From Chryseobacterium arthrosphaerae (GTDB lineage: Bacteria > Bacteroidota > Bacteroidia > Flavobacteriales > Weeksellaceae): a stretch of DNA of 64,000 bases. This document shows positions 18,024 through 25,959 of the stretch, one piece after another (within the stretch, counting starts at the first letter, position 1; every line of letters starts with the position of its first letter). The DNA is taken from assembly GCF_001684965.1 (NCBI RefSeq), contig NZ_MAYG01000001.1, positions 1,798,001-1,862,000 on the forward strand. The letters are read 5' to 3'. Position numbers and translations under genes: made by a program. Below the pieces are notes generated by a model. It searched no databases. It was not told the DNA's origin and saw nothing but the letters and a program-made list of their open reading frames with translations.

Positions 18024-19553
18024 TTGAAAAATTATTCGTTAATATTTCTTCTCGCTATCCTTTCGTCCTGTGCATCTATAAAAAGACACAACGAACAGCG
18101 GGCTTCATGTATTCCCCCGGAGCAGCTCAAAGAAGACGTAGACTATGCCTATGCCAAACTGAAGCAAATGCACCCTCAATTGTACTGGTATATTCCCAAG
18201 CAGGAATTGGAACGCAAGTTTGACAGCCTTAAACAAACCCTTAATGAACCGCTTACGCCGCTTCAGTTTTATTTCAAATTACAGCCGGTAATTGCAGGAA
18301 TCCGTGAAGGGCATCTCTCTTTAAGGATTCCAAGAAAGAAATTCACTAAAAAGGAAATCAAGAAATTTGAACATCAAAAGGGACTTTTCAGCCGTTTTCA
18401 ATATTATGTTGACGGTGACAGAATGTATATTGTTCAGAACCCGGATTCTATCGAAAATATAAAACCCGGTACTGAAATCTTATCCATCAACCAGGTACCG
18501 GTTTCGGATTATATCAAAAAATACCGTGGCCTGATCAGCAGTGACGGGTATAATACTACTTTCCATCCTTATTTTTTAAAGGACCTTTTTTTTATTTTTT
18601 ATACCGCCGAAAACGGACTTACCAGTCAGGCAACACTTACCACTCTTTATAATGGGGAAAAGCATACCTATACTCTCAACCGGGAGTCCAAATCAGATAA
18701 GGATCTTGAAAAAGATAAGGAAATGCAGAAAAGGACAGCGGAGAAGAAACTGAATGACTATGTTGCTGCCAGCAATTCTTACAACCGGAGTTTTAAATTC
18801 CTGGATAAAGACAGCACCATAGCTTATATAAAGGTAAAAAGTTTTTCAAGGGAATATTCGGACGAGTTTTATAAGAAGACATTTTCGAAGATCAAAAATG
18901 CAGAATCAAAGTATCTGATTATAGATGTACGGAACAATTATGGCGGTTCCCTGTACGAGATCAACAATCTGTACTCTTATCTGACTGACAAGCCATTTAC
19001 CCTGATCAAGCCATCCCAGGTTACCTCCAGAGATATTCCTCTGCGGACCAATTATTTCAGAAAAAGCGGCCCTTTTGAGTATGCTCTTAAAAGTATCGCC
19101 TACCCCAGTTACTTTTTTGCCCAGGCTTTCAGCACGTATAAAAAAGACGGTAAGGTTTTCTACAAAATGAAAGCTGATAAGCCTACAAAGCCCAACAAAA
19201 GTGCTTTTCACGGTAAAGTTTTTGTCCTGATCAACGGCGGCAGTTTTTCTGCCTCTTCTATTATTACGGCTAAACTAAAGAATGATAAAAGAGCAACTCT
19301 TGTAGGAGAAGAAACCGGAGGTGCAAATGACGGAACAGTAGCAGGCTTTTATTCTTATCAGAAGCTTCCCAATTCAGAAATCCGTTTCCCTATCGGATTG
19401 CTTCTTGTGCAGCCGAATATTGATTTTTCAGATTCCAAAAAGGGGGTAACGCCTGATATCGTTGTGCATGAAACCATGCAGGATATTATTGACAAAAAAG
19501 ATCCCCAACTGGATTGGATAAAGAATGAGATCTCTAAAGAAAATAAAGAATAA
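18024..19553 (+). CDS. S41 family peptidase, lipoprotein
   Basis: A 509-residue protein. The start is TTG at 18024; no ATG gives an intact signal. MKNYSLIFLLAILSSC is a lipoprotein signal (lipobox LSSC). A PDZ-like segment (ENIKPGTEILSINQVPVSDYI) lies near residues 150-170. The tail-specific-protease domain follows, with DVRNNYGGSLYEINNLYSYL, the likely nucleophile serine in NGGSFSASSIITAKL, and GEETGGANDGTVAG. It probably degrades or trims periplasmic or surface proteins. It differs from the housekeeping Prc by size and lipid anchor; Bacteroidota have many such paralogues. It ends close to a strong GC-rich hairpin at 19605-19643. Confidence 0.9.
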   Translation: MKNYSLIFLLAILSSCASIKRHNEQRASCIPPEQLKEDVDYAYAKLKQMHPQLYWYIPKQELERKFDSLKQTLNEPLTPLQFYFKLQPVIAGIREGHLSLRIPRKKFTKKEIKKFEHQKGLFSRFQYYVDGDRMYIVQNPDSIENIKPGTEILSINQVPVSDYIKKYRGLISSDGYNTTFHPYFLKDLFFIFYTAENGLTSQATLTTLYNGEKHTYTLNRESKSDKDLEKDKEMQKRTAEKKLNDYVAASNSYNRSFKFLDKDSTIAYIKVKSFSREYSDEFYKKTFSKIKNAESKYLIIDVRNNYGGSLYEINNLYSYLTDKPFTLIKPSQVTSRDIPLRTNYFRKSGPFEYALKSIAYPSYFFAQAFSTYKKDGKVFYKMKADKPTKPNKSAFHGKVFVLINGGSFSASSIITAKLKNDKRATLVGEETGGANDGTVAGFYSYQKLPNSEIRFPIGLLLVQPNIDFSDSKKGVTPDIVVHETMQDIIDKKDPQLDWIKNEISKENKE

Positions 19554-19604
19554 GCATCTTTAGAGAGATCGGACAACCGTTTTTCTATTATGCTTATGGA
19601 TATC

Positions 19605-19643
19605 AACCGGTTTCGGCGGGCTTTCAGCCCGCCGAAACCGGTT
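19605..19643. terminator. GC-rich 17-bp perfect hairpin between convergent genes
   Basis: AACCGGTTTCGGCGGGC (19605-19621) and its exact complement (19627-19643) are separated by 5 bases. The hairpin ends on the stop codon of the minus-strand gene. T tracts are short on both sides, so it may be a bidirectional terminator or an mRNA-end stabilising structure. Confidence 0.65.
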
Positions 19644-20233
19644 TACTTCTTCAACTCTTCCAGCAGCCCTTCAATATGCTGAATGTATCTTCCATAGTAG
19701 CGATGGAACCAGAACTTCCCGGAAAGATACAACAGGAACAGTCCTCCGGTCACTGTACCAATGAGTATGGCTGCAATTTTAATTTCACTTAGAGGCTCTC
19801 GCCACGGTATAAACTCAAGCACAATCAGGATTTCGCACACCAGAAACGGGGCAAAACTGATATAATAGGACAGGTAATATTGTTTATTAAGATTGAGTTG
19901 CATGATCAGATCTTTCAGCGAATCATAGGTTTTGGGAACAGGATTACTGATCTCATTGTAGAGCTTAAAAAACTTATTATAAAAGAAGACGGTAACAATA
20001 AGCATGGATGCGACCAAAACCGTTATATACAATTGAAGTTTAAAAGGCCGGCAAACAGAACAGACAATGAAGGCAAAAACAAAGATTCCTATGATCCACC
20101 AGAATTCCATACGCATATTTTTACGAATTTTTTCAAGGGGAAGGTTGATCTTATTTCTCTGCTCTATATTTATTTCCGGAGTTTCTTCCGTCATATCTTC
20201 ATTCCAGGTATTTTTCAATTCATCGATATTCAT
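19643..20233 (-). CDS. Membrane protein paired with ECF sigma factor (module 1)
   Basis: A 196-residue protein with a soluble N-terminus (MNIDELKNTWNEDMTEETPE) followed by about four membrane helices (WWIIGIFVFAFIVCSVC, LYITVLVASMLIVTVFF, SFAPFLVCEILIVLEF, IAAILIGTVTGGLFLLYL). The N-terminal LKxxWN pattern and position 24 bases after an ECF sigma gene suggest that it is the sigma partner, probably an anti-sigma factor, though no classical zinc anti-sigma motif (HxxxCxxC) is present. It is a paralogue of the protein at 21169-21987. Function as anti-sigma is inference from context. Confidence 0.75.
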   Translation of the reverse strand: MNIDELKNTWNEDMTEETPEINIEQRNKINLPLEKIRKNMRMEFWWIIGIFVFAFIVCSVCRPFKLQLYITVLVASMLIVTVFFYNKFFKLYNEISNPVPKTYDSLKDLIMQLNLNKQYYLSYYISFAPFLVCEILIVLEFIPWREPLSEIKIAAILIGTVTGGLFLLYLSGKFWFHRYYGRYIQHIEGLLEELKK

Positions 20234-20257
20234 TGGATTACTGATTTAAATGTTGTT

Positions 20258-20758
20258 TTACTTTTTATGTTGGCTTAAGATATCTTTTAATTTATTTTTG
20301 GCCCGGTTCATTTTCACTCTTGCGTTTCCTTCCGAAATTCCCATTTCATCGGCTATCTGTTTTCCGGAGAAGTCTTCCAGATAATAGAATATGAAAGCTT
20401 TATCAATCGGATTAAGCCGATGAATAGCCTGATACATCTCAGTCAGCCGTTCTTCTTTCTGATCATCATAGTCTTCCTGTGCCAGTGCATAGCCGGAAAA
20501 ATCTCCGTTGGCAATAAAGCTTCTTCTTTTCTCAGATTTAAGGAAGATCAGGGCAGTATTTAAAGCAATTCTGTACAGCCAGGTTGAAAATTCACTTTGA
20601 CCTCTGAAGCTGGGATATGCTTTCCAGAGCTGAAAGGTAATTTCCTGAAAAAGATCATTGCGGTCATCTTTTTCGGCCATGTACATTTTGGAAATCTTAA
20701 AGATGATTCCTTTATGTTTTTCAATTTTACTTATAAACTCTTGTTCTAATGAGATCAT
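20258..20758 (-). CDS. ECF-type RNA polymerase sigma factor (module 1)
   Basis: A 166-residue sigma-70 family protein. Region 2 is visible at about residues 15-80 (IIFKISKMYMAEKDDRNDLFQEITFQLWKAY in two helices, then STWLYRIALNTALIFLK), and region 4 at about 110-160 (LNPIDKAFIFYYLEDFSGKQIADEMGISEGNARVKMNRAK). It has no long extension. It is followed after 24 bases by a membrane protein. It is very similar along its whole length to the sigma factor at 21997-22509, so the pair arose by duplication. The stimulus is unknown. Confidence 0.93.
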   Translation of the reverse strand: MISLEQEFISKIEKHKGIIFKISKMYMAEKDDRNDLFQEITFQLWKAYPSFRGQSEFSTWLYRIALNTALIFLKSEKRRSFIANGDFSGYALAQEDYDDQKEERLTEMYQAIHRLNPIDKAFIFYYLEDFSGKQIADEMGISEGNARVKMNRAKNKLKDILSQHKK

Positions 20759-20814
20759 GACTTGTTACTCTATAGAGTTAGTTTCTGTTCAGAAAAATTG
20801 TTACAGAAATTACA

Positions 20815-20848
20815 AAAAATAAAAAACCCGACAGGAAATACTGTCAGG
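20815..20848 (-). terminator. Orphan terminator upstream of sigma module 1
   Basis: In minus-strand RNA CCTGACAG pairs with CTGTCGGG (one U-G pair; stem at 20827-20834 and 20841-20848) and is followed by a long T-rich run. It has no obvious gene of its own and lies 57 bases before the sigma start codon. Confidence 0.65.
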
Positions 20849-21027
20849 CTTTCATCGTGTGTTTTTAACTTCTACTATTTTTAGGATAGCATTTGTACGA
20901 AATAAATTTTTGTGGGATTTTATCTTAAAAGCCAATTCCAATAGTACAACATTGCAATCAGACTATATTTTTACATTATATTTTCACAGTTAGTAGAGAA
21001 AAAGTAAAAATGTTACATTTTTTTTTC

Positions 21028-21056
21028 AAAAAAAACCGGCAGAAATTTCTGCCGGT
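21028..21056 (-). terminator. Terminator of sigma module 2
   Basis: A perfect palindromic stem ACCGGCAGAAATTTCTGCCGG-T (21035-21056) is followed on the minus strand by a run of T. It lies about 110 bases past the module 2 membrane gene. Confidence 0.8.
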
Positions 21057-21168
21057 ATATTGTATATATCATCCATCCTCGATGACAGTTCAAAATGTAA
21101 GGAATCTGAGGCCATTCCAAATGAAATCTCTATCAGTATCTTCAGAAGGAATGCATTACCGGATTATT

Positions 21169-21987
21169 TCAATTCAATCTGTTTAAAGCCCTTTGTAAAG
21201 TAATTGCATCAATGAAGTTTAATTTAATGCCGATAATAATGAAGATCAGAAGAATCAGGGTAAGGAAAGCAATGATGAAAAAATACATCGATATAAACCA
21301 TAAAACGGTATTCAGGATATTTCCACTGACACCCCATTTGTTCATAAAAAATTTCTGAGACCGCTCAAACCATGTTATTTTCTTTTTGACATCAGAATCC
21401 TTAGGTTCAATACCGTTAAGTTCATCTACAAGGCGTACCACATCATCAATATATCTTCCGTACATATAATAAATCCAGTACCTGATCATAAAAAATACCA
21501 ATCCTAATGTGATCAGAAGACTGATTCCGAAAATAGCAAGATTGTATTCCATATCAAAATGAAAACTGATCTTGATCAACGATAAAAGAAATCCTAAAGG
21601 AATATAGGAAATATAGTATGAAATGTAAATTTCTTTCGATATAAGAAGCTGGGTTTTAAGGTTAAACAGATCATAGTTCGTATTGATACTGTTCTTCCGG
21701 AGTAATTTATAAAGTTTCAGGAATCTGGAATAGAAATACATCATAAAAGCAACTGTCAGAATGGTGACGAACGTAGATATAGTTCTGATATTGGAATCGG
21801 CAGAAGCAAACGGAAAGCTGGTTAAAAGCAGTGGCAGGGTAACGATCATCAGCCAAAATTCAGTTTTCATGTTGATGGTAAGCATCTGCAGCGGAGAATG
21901 TATCTCACGCTGTTTTTCCAGGGAAATTTCAGGCAACTCCTGGCCTGTATCTTTATTCCAAAGTTCTTTAAAATTTTCTAGCTCCAT
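21169..21987 (-). CDS. Membrane protein paired with ECF sigma factor (module 2)
   Basis: A 272-residue paralogue of the protein at 19643-20233, with the same soluble N-terminus type (MELENFKELWNKDTGQELPE), the shared phrase of the form ISYYISYIP / LSYYISFAP, and a shared (W)(I/F)xxxYGRYI segment. It carries about 75 extra C-terminal residues with one or two more membrane helices (WFISMYFFIIAFLTLILLIF). It starts 9 bases after the sigma gene, so the two are one transcript. Likely an anti-sigma or sigma-regulating membrane protein (inference from context only). Confidence 0.75.
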   Translation of the reverse strand: MELENFKELWNKDTGQELPEISLEKQREIHSPLQMLTINMKTEFWLMIVTLPLLLTSFPFASADSNIRTISTFVTILTVAFMMYFYSRFLKLYKLLRKNSINTNYDLFNLKTQLLISKEIYISYYISYIPLGFLLSLIKISFHFDMEYNLAIFGISLLITLGLVFFMIRYWIYYMYGRYIDDVVRLVDELNGIEPKDSDVKKKITWFERSQKFFMNKWGVSGNILNTVLWFISMYFFIIAFLTLILLIFIIIGIKLNFIDAITLQRALNRLN

Positions 21988-21996
21988 TATTGTGTT

Positions 21997-22509
21997 TTAA
22001 TTTGTGTTGGCATTTTGTTGTTTCACAATGATCTCCTTTAGTTTTTCTTTTGCTCTTTTGAGTTTTACCCTGGCATTCACCTCAGTAATTCCCAGCTGAA
22101 CAGCAATTTCTTTCCCGGGAAAATCTTCCAGAAAGAAAAAGATCAGGGCTTTATCAATAGGACTCAGCTGATGAATCGCATCAAACATCAGTTTCATGTT
22201 TTTATCATCCGTATCATTGTAAGGTTCCTGTGGGGTACTCAATCCATCAATATCCTGATTTCTTATAAAACTACGTTTTTTTTCGCTTCGCAGAAAGACA
22301 ATTGCAGTATTGAGGGCAGTACGGTACAACCATGTAGAGAAATCACTTCTCTTCTGGAAATCACCGTATGATTTCCAGGCCTGATAGATGATCTCCTGAT
22401 AAAGGTCATTCTGATCATCTTTATTATCCATATACATTTTAGAGATCTTGAAAATAACACCTTTATGCTTTTCAATTTTCTCCAAAAATTCTTTTTCCAG
22501 TGAAGACAT
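21997..22509 (-). CDS. ECF-type RNA polymerase sigma factor (module 2)
   Basis: A 170-residue sigma-70 family protein. Region 2 has KGVIFKISKMYMDNKDDQND and FSTWLYRTALNTAIVFLRSE; region 4 has LSPIDKALIFFFLEDFPGKE and ITEVNARVKLKRAKEKL. It matches the sigma factor at 20258-20758 block for block, differing mainly in the linker between regions 2 and 4 and in the C-terminal tail. It heads a two-gene unit with the membrane protein that follows after 9 bases. Confidence 0.93.
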   Translation of the reverse strand: MSSLEKEFLEKIEKHKGVIFKISKMYMDNKDDQNDLYQEIIYQAWKSYGDFQKRSDFSTWLYRTALNTAIVFLRSEKKRSFIRNQDIDGLSTPQEPYNDTDDKNMKLMFDAIHQLSPIDKALIFFFLEDFPGKEIAVQLGITEVNARVKLKRAKEKLKEIIVKQQNANTN

Positions 22510-22593
22510 GGGGTACTAATCCTTGAGTAATATTTACAAAAACATTATTTTATTTGTAAAAAAATTATCAAAATTCAAGGCTTCAAGTTAACA

Positions 22594-22630
22594 AATCCCT
22601 AAAAAACAGAGAAGTTTATTAGGGATTTTT
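22594..22630. terminator. Hairpin downstream of the aldehyde dehydrogenase gene
   Basis: AAATCCCTAA / TTAGGGATTT with a loop of about 16 bases. The better T tract is on the plus strand, but the only gene it could serve is the minus-strand dehydrogenase ending at 22661. Confidence 0.45.
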
Positions 22631-22660
22631 ATTTTATGTTAAATACACCATGCACTGGTA

Positions 22661-24289
22661 TTAAAAAATATAATCAGTACTTAAAAAGTTGGAATCATGT
22701 TCTCTGACAATAGTGTTCAATAGTGTTTTATTAGATTCCGTCAGCTTTGCAGCCACCAAAGATCTGATGGAAAATGAACGGAGCGCATCAAAAACAGAAA
22801 GTGTACCTTCTGCACTGTCTTTACGGCCGGTGAACGGAAATACATCCGGCCCACGCTGAGCCTGGCAGTTGATATTGACACGGCTTACAAGATTCACAAA
22901 CGGATCGATCAATCTGGCCACTTCCTGCGGATCTTCACTGAAAATACTCACCTGCATTCCGTGAGATGCATTGACCTGGTAGTCTATCGGTTCTTCAATA
23001 TCTTCAAACGGAACAACAGGAATCACCGGGCCGAACTGTTCTTCATGATACAGTTTCATATCACTGTTTACCGGATACACTACAGCCGGGAACACAAAAG
23101 ATTCTTCTGTATATCCTCCGTCTTTATTCAGTACTGCGGCTCCTTTCGCCAGTGCATCTTCAATACATTCTTTTAAATAAGGAGGCTTATTCACTTCCGG
23201 AAGCGGAGTCACTTTCACATCTTTTTCCCATGGCAGTCCTCCTTTAAGCGCAGAAACGGCAGCACTCAGTTTTTCTGTAAATTCTAAAGCAATTTCTTTC
23301 TGTACAAATATAAGTTTCAAAGCTGTACAACGCTGACCGTTAAAAGAAAGTGCCCCCAGAATACATTCACTTACCGCCACATCCAGATTGGCATTTTTTG
23401 TGACAATGGCTGCGTTTTTAGCATCCAGGCTCAGGATTGCCCGTAAGCGGTTTACTTTCGGATGCAGTTTCTTCAATCCGTTGGCTACTTTACTGGACCC
23501 GATAAAAGCCAGCACATTCACTTTTCCGCTTTCCATGATCGGAGTGATAATTTCCGAACCTTTTCCGTACAGCGTATTTACAGTTCCCTTCGGAAAAGCT
23601 TCTTTGAAGGCATTCAATAAAGGATAATGTGCCAATACCCCATGTTTAGGAAGTTTAAACAAAATGGTATTTCCCATGATGAGTGCAGGGATCAGCGTGG
23701 TAAAAATCTCATTCAAAGGATAATTGAACGGGCCCATACTCAGCACTACCCCAAGCGGAGCTCTTCTGATCTGTGCAATGGTACCTTCCGCCTGCTGGAA
23801 ACGGGAGGATTCCCTGTCCAGATCTTTTAAAGCATCAATGGTCTGGTTGATATAATCTACTGTACGGTCAAATTCTTTTGCAGAATCTGCCAGTGTTTTA
23901 CCAATTTCCCACATCAGCAGTTTAATGATCAGATCTCGCTGCTGGATCATCAGATACACAAATTTCTGCATGCATTTAATTCTTTCTTCCACAGACATTG
24001 TAGGCCATTCTCCCAGGCCATTGTCATAAGCTTTCACACATGCTTCCAGAACTTCCATCGCTTCTTGCGGACCAATATTCGGAATGCTTCCCAATAATTT
24101 CCGCTCCAATCCGTTTTCCGTAGGAATGCAGACCGGAGAGTAAATATTCTGAGTTTCTCCTTTCCATTCTACCAGTTCACCATTGAGAAGGTATACTTTC
24201 TGATGGATTTCCGGAACCTTGAATTCTTCAGGAATTTCGTTTTCGCTTTTAAAGATATCATGAAATGATGCTGTATTTTCTGAACTCAT
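22661..24289 (-). CDS. Aldehyde dehydrogenase of the GapN (NADP-glyceraldehyde-3-phosphate) type
   Basis: A 542-residue ALDH-superfamily enzyme, usually annotated as non-phosphorylating NADP-dependent glyceraldehyde-3-phosphate dehydrogenase. The nucleophile cysteine is in LSFNGQRCTALK; the conserved Asn is in MGPFNYPLNE; and the NADP-binding LFKLPKHG and GSSKVANGL are present. The segment that normally reads LELGGK, carrying the general-base glutamate, here reads LSLDAK, so that Glu is absent. Other GapN-like enzymes may share this, but it makes the assigned reaction less certain. I use ATG 24289 (MSSENTASF) because the longer frame adds 25 unlikely residues over the promoter region. Monocistronic. 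Confidence 0.85.
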   Translation of the reverse strand: MSSENTASFHDIFKSENEIPEEFKVPEIHQKVYLLNGELVEWKGETQNIYSPVCIPTENGLERKLLGSIPNIGPQEAMEVLEACVKAYDNGLGEWPTMSVEERIKCMQKFVYLMIQQRDLIIKLLMWEIGKTLADSAKEFDRTVDYINQTIDALKDLDRESSRFQQAEGTIAQIRRAPLGVVLSMGPFNYPLNEIFTTLIPALIMGNTILFKLPKHGVLAHYPLLNAFKEAFPKGTVNTLYGKGSEIITPIMESGKVNVLAFIGSSKVANGLKKLHPKVNRLRAILSLDAKNAAIVTKNANLDVAVSECILGALSFNGQRCTALKLIFVQKEIALEFTEKLSAAVSALKGGLPWEKDVKVTPLPEVNKPPYLKECIEDALAKGAAVLNKDGGYTEESFVFPAVVYPVNSDMKLYHEEQFGPVIPVVPFEDIEEPIDYQVNASHGMQVSIFSEDPQEVARLIDPFVNLVSRVNINCQAQRGPDVFPFTGRKDSAEGTLSVFDALRSFSIRSLVAAKLTESNKTLLNTIVREHDSNFLSTDYIF

Positions 24290-24429
24290 AAATTTTTCTT
24301 TTTTTAATGTAATAAGGTTCATCAGGATTTGATAATATAAAGGTAGATGTAAAATAGATGGCATGAAAGAGGCTGCTAATAGATTTATTCTATTTAAATA
24401 AAAATTAATCCCAGCTCCTGAAAAAAGAA

Positions 24430-24437
24430 TAATTTTG
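24430..24437 (+). promoter_or_regulatory. -7 box of the exported thiol peroxidase gene
   Basis: TAATTTTG, a match to TAnnTTTG, lies 17 bases before the start codon. No -33 element was recognised. Confidence 0.45.
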
Positions 24438-24454
24438 TTTAAAAATAAATTTTC

Positions 24455-25027
24455 ATGTTTTCAAAACTAGTTTTCAGTACCCTATTATTGTTCTCTGCAG
24501 CGGCTTTCGCTCAAAATTCCCAAGCCCCCAATACGGTTTTGATGCGGGGAGAACCTGTACGTACTTATTCGCACTTGCCGGCACTCAATAAACCGGCTCC
24601 TAAATTTACCCTCACCGATATCAATATGAATGATCAGACTCTGGATTCCTACAAAGGCAGATATGTCATCCTGAATATCTTTCCCAGTGTAGATACGGGC
24701 GTCTGTTCAGCCTCAGTGCATCATTTCAATGAAGAAGCGGGCAACCTTCCCAATACGGTAGTACTTTGTATTTCCAAAGATTTACCATTTGCCCAGAAAA
24801 GGTTCTGCGGTGCAGAAGGGATCAAAAATGTAGTGATGCTTTCAGATTTCCGATCTGATTTCGGGTGGAACTATGGGGTGGAAATGATAGATTCATCCAT
24901 GAAAGGGCTGCTGAGCAGAGCTGTTGTGGTAATAGATCCTTCAGGAAAAATCATCTATGAAGAACAGGTTCCGGACATTTCACAGGAGCCGAACTATGAA
25001 GCGGCAATTGCAGCTGTGAAATCATAG
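24455..25027 (+). CDS. Exported thiol peroxidase (Tpx paralogue)
   Basis: A 190-residue Tpx-family peroxiredoxin with a signal peptide (MFSKLVFSTLLLFSAAAFAQ), so it should act in the periplasm. The peroxidatic cysteine C84 lies in DTGVCSAS (DTPTC in the cytosolic paralogue) and the resolving cysteine C118 lies in AQKRFCGAEG. The distance between the two, 34 residues, is the same as in the cytosolic Tpx at 3423-3926. An extra cysteine, C105, lies in the TVVLCISKD strand. Cytosolic thioredoxin could not reduce it, so a periplasmic thioredoxin-like partner is expected (inference). It stands alone, with its own -7 box and a strong terminator. Confidence 0.92.
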   Translation: MFSKLVFSTLLLFSAAAFAQNSQAPNTVLMRGEPVRTYSHLPALNKPAPKFTLTDINMNDQTLDSYKGRYVILNIFPSVDTGVCSASVHHFNEEAGNLPNTVVLCISKDLPFAQKRFCGAEGIKNVVMLSDFRSDFGWNYGVEMIDSSMKGLLSRAVVVIDPSGKIIYEEQVPDISQEPNYEAAIAAVKS

Positions 25028-25053
25028 GTTTTTGTTTAAAAAAATATTTTAAC

Positions 25054-25088
25054 AGCTCCGGCGATCTTCGATCGCCGGAGCTATTTTA
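25054..25088 (+). terminator. Terminator of the exported Tpx gene
   Basis: A perfect 13-bp stem AGCTCCGGCGATC / GATCGCCGGAGCT with a 3-base loop, followed by ATTTTAT. Confidence 0.85.
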
Positions 25089-25138
25089 TAACAGACTGAA
25101 AAATCAGCAAATATCATTTCAAAAAAAATACCTGTAAT

Positions 25139-25172
25139 ATATCAAAACCTGCCAATCGGCAGGTTTTGATTC
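25139..25172 (-). terminator. Terminator of the plug-domain protein gene
   Basis: A perfect 13-bp stem ATCAAAACCTGCC / GGCAGGTTTTGAT (25141-25153, 25158-25170) is 31 bases past the stop codon of the minus-strand gene. Both flanks are T-rich enough for bidirectional action. Confidence 0.75.
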
Positions 25173-25200
25173 TAATTCTCAAAGTTTTCTGGTGATGCGG

Positions 25201-25770
25201 TTATCTTTTCTTTTTGGTTGTCACTATAATCGCTCCGTTTTTACCTGCTTTACCGTATTGTCGTACTGCATCTTTAGGAGAAAGCGTATTGATTGTTTTT
25301 ATATCTTCAGATTGTAATGCTCTTAACTTATCTTCTGAAACCCTCTTACCATTCAACACAACCATAGCTCTTTCTGGCGGTTTTGAAACTGAAGCTCCTA
25401 TCCTGAATGATTCACTTCTGTAAACGGTTTGATCAACTGCAACTTTACCTGTTATCCTTGGAAGTTCTGTAGTTTTTACCTCCTGAGGTTTGGCTTCCTG
25501 TGCATTAACTGTCCCTAACGCTCCACCAGCAATCAGCAGCCCTATGGCCAGCTTACCTGAAAGTGGAAAGTTCAGACTTCGTCCCAACTGATCTTCCCGG
25601 AACCTTCCACATATATCGGGAGCTGAACTGAAGTTATTGATCAGTTCTTCGTCTGAGGAGGCGGTAAAATCGTGGACCGTTGTAGCACACACCCTGCAGA
25701 ATTTTCCTCTTTCATCTGCTGTCATATTTTCCCAGTTCTCATGACAGGGTTTTGGTATCATAATTTTCAT
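25201..25770 (-). CDS. Protein with Cys-rich N-terminus, one membrane segment and TonB-plug-like C-terminus
   Basis: A 189-residue protein with three parts. Residues 1-60 hold four cysteines (C9, C25, C28, C54) in a pattern PCHENW...GKFCRVCATTVHDFT...DICGRF, found at the N-terminus of many small Bacteroidota proteins and possibly metal-binding. Residues about 70-90 (SGKLAIGLLIAGGALGTVNAQ) are one membrane segment. Residues about 105-189 end with DAVRQYGKAGKNGAIIVTTKKK, which matches the end of the plug domain of SusC-type TonB receptors. There is no barrel, so it cannot be a receptor; plug-like domains of this kind also occur in proteins that interact with TonB. Function unassigned. Confidence 0.8.
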   Translation of the reverse strand: MKIMIPKPCHENWENMTADERGKFCRVCATTVHDFTASSDEELINNFSSAPDICGRFREDQLGRSLNFPLSGKLAIGLLIAGGALGTVNAQEAKPQEVKTTELPRITGKVAVDQTVYRSESFRIGASVSKPPERAMVVLNGKRVSEDKLRALQSEDIKTINTLSPKDAVRQYGKAGKNGAIIVTTKKKR

Positions 25771-25959
25771 AGGATCTCTTTTTACTTATAAAGATGCTTC
25801 CGGAATGAAAAAGGTTGGAAAGAGGTTTGCTCCCTTTGCGATTTCTAATAACTTATAACCAACGCCAATAAAAATATTTCCATTTTTTTATTTATATCCC
25901 CTTCAAAATTGATTGTTTTTTTTGGGTAATATTTTGCATATTTGTAGAAAATACGGGTC

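Larger units (their letters stand above)
20759..21168. other. 410-base gap between the two sigma modules
   Basis: Contains two minus-strand terminators (20815-20848 and 21028-21056) with about 180 bases between them. I found no credible ORF in that 180-base piece (the longest AUG-started frame I read is 10 codons), so the distal terminator is either an attenuator/insulator for module 1 or ends a short non-coding transcript. Confidence 0.4.

Noticed and set aside
20881..20970. Possible very short peptide in the gap between sigma modules
   Set aside because: The longest AUG frame is about 10 codons without a leader or ribosome-binding context.
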